In this document: positions 62,028 to 64,000 of the stretch, in pieces | How positions within the stretch are numbered: position 1 is the stretch's first letter | Layout of the letters: every line of letters starts with the position of its first letter | NCBI GenBank assembly: GCA_021779665.1 | Contig: JAJYAG010000001.1 | Coordinates: forward strand, 1-64,000 | Direction of reading: 5' to 3' | Length of the DNA: 64,000 bases | DNA from: Bacteroidota bacterium | GTDB taxonomy: Bacteria > Bacteroidota > Bacteroidia > Bacteroidales > JAAUTT01 | Position numbers and translations under genes: made by a program | Notes under the pieces: model-generated | The model's database searches: none | Seen by the model: only the letters and a program-made list of their open reading frames with translations | Told to the model about the DNA's origin: nothing

Positions 62028-62903
62028 TTATTTCTTTTTTAGCAACTCGTACATGGTAGAACCTATTTCGGCCGGAGATACCACCACGTGAATGCCGCAT
62101 TCGCGCATAATTTTCATTTTGGCTTCAGCAGTATCGGCCTTCCCTCCTATTATGGCACCGGCATGTCCCATACGGCGGCCTTTGGGAGCTGTTTGACCAG
62201 CGATGAAACCAACCACAGGTTTTGTTCCGTTTTCTTTAATCCAGTAAGCGGCATCGGTTTCCATGTTTCCCCCAATTTCGCCAATCATGATGATACCTTC
62301 GGTTCCGGGATCTGCCATAAATAATTTTATAGCATCAAGGGTTGATGTGCCCACAATGGGATCACCGCCTATACCAATACAGGTCGATTGTCCCAAGCCG
62401 GTTTTTGTGATCTGATCTACCGCTTCGTAGGTCAAGGTACCGGAGCGTGAAACGATGCCGACGGTGCCCGGATTATGAATAAAACCTGGCATGATACCGA
62501 TTTTAGCCTCGCCCGGAGTAATGATTCCCGGGCAGTTAGGACCGATGAGTCTTGCTTTTTTGTCCGAAAGGTAATTCTTTACCGTTACCATGTCCTGTAC
62601 CGGGATACCTTCGGTAATAGCTACCACAAGTTCTATTCCTGCATTGGCTGCTTCCATAATGGCATCGGCGGCAAACGCAGGAGGCACAAATATTAACGAA
62701 ACATTGGCACCAGTGGCTTTAACGGCATCTTCAACCGTATCGAATACAGGTCTGTCCAGATGCGCGGTTCCGCCTTTACCCGGCGTAACGCCTCCTACAA
62801 CGTTTGTTCCATATTCGATCATTTGTGAGGCATGAAAAGTTCCTTCGCTGCCTGTAAAACCTTGCACTAATACTTTGGATTGACTGTTAACCAGAACACT
62901 CAT
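62028..62903 (-). CDS. sucD: Succinyl-CoA ligase, alpha subunit
   Basis: This 291-residue protein has the CoA-binding domain ([29 protein letters not shown]) and the phosphohistidine loop in [13 protein letters not shown] (about residue 248), with [16 protein letters not shown] between. It makes succinyl-CoA or, in reverse, ATP/GTP. In a fermenter it may run toward succinyl-CoA for propionate. The beta subunit sucC is not next to it. Confidence 0.95.
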   Translation of the reverse strand: MSVLVNSQSKVLVQGFTGSEGTFHASQMIEYGTNVVGGVTPGKGGTAHLDRPVFDTVEDAVKATGANVSLIFVPPAFAADAIMEAANAGIELVVAITEGIPVQDMVTVKNYLSDKKARLIGPNCPGIITPGEAKIGIMPGFIHNPGTVGIVSRSGTLTYEAVDQITKTGLGQSTCIGIGGDPIVGTSTLDAIKLFMADPGTEGIIMIGEIGGNMETDAAYWIKENGTKPVVGFIAGQTAPKGRRMGHAGAIIGGKADTAEAKMKIMRECGIHVVVSPAEIGSTMYELLKKK

Positions 62904-63060
62904 AGATAAATCTTTTATAACAATAGCTAAAATACGCTTTTTTCATGTTTATTGTTCAATGAGGTGTTGTGAAACATTGGGAGACCACCACAGTCGACGG
63001 TCGACACACGTCAGACGACAGTAATACAGGGGAAGACCACAGACGACGGTCCTCAGACGA
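62904..63060. other. Intergenic region with palindromic words
   Basis: GTCGACGGTCGAC (62993-63005) and partial repeat copies (GACGACAGTAATACAG at 63014-63029 and again at 63056-63071) precede the full tandem units. No gene is seen here. Confidence 0.5.
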
Positions 63061-63163
63061 CAGTAATACAGAATATAGGTCGATAGCAGATAGTCCATTG
63101 TCCATGGCCAATAACAAATGTATGCATTTAGCTGTGGTCTGACGTCCGTGGACCGTGGACTTT
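63061..63163. repeat. Tandem repeat unit 1 (about 103 bp)
   Basis: The unit runs from CAGTAATACAGAATATAGG to GTCCGTGGACCGTGGACTTT and contains GTCCATTGTCCATGGCCAAT and GTGGTCTGACGTCCGTGGAC. It is repeated almost exactly at 63170-63279. Confidence 0.85.
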
Positions 63164-63169
63164 AGTCGA

Positions 63170-63279
63170 CTGTAATACAGAATACAGGTCGATAGCCGAT
63201 AGTCCATTGTCCATGGCCAATAACCAAAGACAAATGTTTGTATTTAGCTGTGGTCTGACGTCCGTGGACCGTCGACTTT
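63170..63279. repeat. Tandem repeat unit 2 (about 110 bp)
   Basis: Near-identical to unit 1, with a few substitutions (AATATAGG/AATACAGG, GTGGAC/GTCGAC at the end) and about 7 extra bases in the middle. It ends two bases before the stop codon of the downstream-edge gene. Confidence 0.85.
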
Positions 63280-63280
63280 C

Positions 63281-64000
63281 TTAAATCTTTACAAATATCT
63301 TCCTGACATACATATACCACAATAATCCAAACAGAACCAGAAATCCGCCGGCATATCTTATAAAATCGTACCAATTGCCCGTATACTGTTCCAAACCACG
63401 AATGAAGATATCGGAAACATGCCTGAAATCGAATAAATGAGCGGCTACGTAAGCCACAATAGCATTCGCTCCAATGATAATGAAGAATTTGCTCCATGCT
63501 TTGAGATTCCAAACATCGATAATCAGATAAAACACTGTTAGCAATAACAGGCTGAAACTACCGGCATACAGCACAAACGATCCTGTCCAGATGTGCTTGA
63601 TGATAGGATGTACCGGATGCCATATAATAGCAAGCAGGTAACAGATAGCAGCAAAAATCAGCAGATAACCAACTTTACGATACTTTGTGAAATCCGACCG
63701 CAGCAGGTATCCGGCAAAAACTCCAAGCATGGTGGTAGCCCCAAAATTCAGACTGCTTAAAATCCAGCTGTAAGTTGTTCCATCCTGAAAAGAACCGAGC
63801 AACATTTTATCAATATAAATAGCAGCATTATTGTCAGGAAGATAAATACCTGCAGTTTCACCTGTAGGAAGAAAAGCCATTACCAGCCAGTATATAAGCA
63901 TCAGCGAAACAGTCGCAATTATCTGTCCAATAGCTTTAACGTACAATATCAGTAAAGAAGATATAAAATATCCTGCGGCTATTGCCTGTAAGGTGTTGCT
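63281..64000 (-). CDS. Membrane acyltransferase-like protein (DUF5009/HGSNAT type), 5' end beyond window
   Basis: The frame is open to the right edge (the first codons read NTLQAIAAGYFISSLL), so the start lies outside; 239 codons are visible. Six or more membrane helices, IGANAIVAYVAAHLFDFRH and the NAGTLSW-like region (SWILSSLNFGATTMLGVFAG) resemble bacterial DUF5009/heparan-glucosaminide acetyltransferase-like proteins. It probably acetylates a sugar across the inner membrane. Its TAA abuts the tandem repeats. Confidence 0.75.
   Translation of the reverse strand, partial: SNTLQAIAAGYFISSLLILYVKAIGQIIATVSLMLIYWLVMAFLPTGETAGIYLPDNNAAIYIDKMLLGSFQDGTTYSWILSSLNFGATTMLGVFAGYLLRSDFTKYRKVGYLLIFAAICYLLAIIWHPVHPIIKHIWTGSFVLYAGSFSLLLLTVFYLIIDVWNLKAWSKFFIIIGANAIVAYVAAHLFDFRHVSDIFIRGLEQYTGNWYDFIRYAGGFLVLFGLLWYMYVRKIFVKI

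Noticed and set aside
63061-63279. CRISPR array
   Set aside because: Units are about 105 bp, only two, abut with a few bases between and have no unique spacers or cas genes.

Overview
This window looks like a chromosomal segment of a Bacteroidota genome, most likely an anaerobic Bacteroidales-type fermenter; I cannot name a species. The grounds are AT-rich DNA, promoters of the phylum's TTTG-N19-TAnnTTTG type, weak or absent Shine-Dalgarno sequences at most starts, lineage-typical families (HmuY-like, GH97, DUF1987/SiaC, DUF4295, DUF6340, SprB repeat, OmpA), and the gene order rpmB-rpmG-DUF4295-ftsY-rimO. I see no rRNA, prophage, insertion sequence, integrase or CRISPR array.

Layout. 1-7.2 kb: the 3' end of a probable TonB-type receptor, an HmuY-like lipoprotein, a zinc peptidase lipoprotein, an esterase, a PAS histidine kinase with a small partner, a propeller lipoprotein and an acidic small protein. 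7.2-15.6 kb: a GH97 glycosidase, a cupin, a TetR-MFP-DHA2 transporter-TolC drug-efflux operon and a second MFS transporter. 15.7-26.5 kb: mostly forward-strand metabolism and housekeeping (GNAT, Old Yellow Enzyme, ornithine aminotransferase, M13 peptidase, DNA-3-methyladenine glycosylase, hydroxyacid dehydrogenase, receiver protein, SlyD, cold-shock protein, SDR). 26.5-31.9 kb: a reverse-strand acid-fermentation operon, [44-aa ORF]-pta-hbd-like-ackA-ptb-buk, which joins the acetyl-CoA-to-acetate and butyryl-CoA-to-butyrate routes, both making ATP by substrate-level phosphorylation. 32-34.9 kb: a large flavin/iron-sulfur oxidoreductase. 35-35.7 kb: a gene-free AT-rich stretch full of TTTACAAAAG-like words in front of an XRE regulator. 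36-42.8 kb: pyrD, an OmpA/SprB protein, a repeat/propeller protein, a tyrosine phenol-lyase-like enzyme and a DUF2721 membrane protein. 42.8-53.8 kb: two SiaC paralogues, a TPR protein, gyrA, clpC, rimO, ftsY and the ribosomal small-protein genes. 53.9-64 kb: cinA, two tRNAs, an M48 membrane protease, a tandem array of four DUF6340 lipoproteins, fabG, sucD, a tandem-repeat patch and the 3' part of a membrane acyltransferase-like gene.

Most of the window is ordinary core genome. The items most worth a second look are: the four-gene DUF6340 lipoprotein array, with a CxxC motif in two members; the two SiaC-like proteins that differ Thr/Ser at the expected phosphosite; the decamer-rich region and palindrome around the XRE gene with its apparently leaderless start; a class-2-type PyrD with Cys in place of the catalytic Ser; the Hbd-like protein lacking two active-site Asn in the middle of the acid-kinase operon; the unannotated 44-aa ORF heading that operon; and the hairpin-bearing leader of the phenol-lyase-like gene. 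Several gene starts were moved inward from the longest open frame, and each reason is given in its entry.
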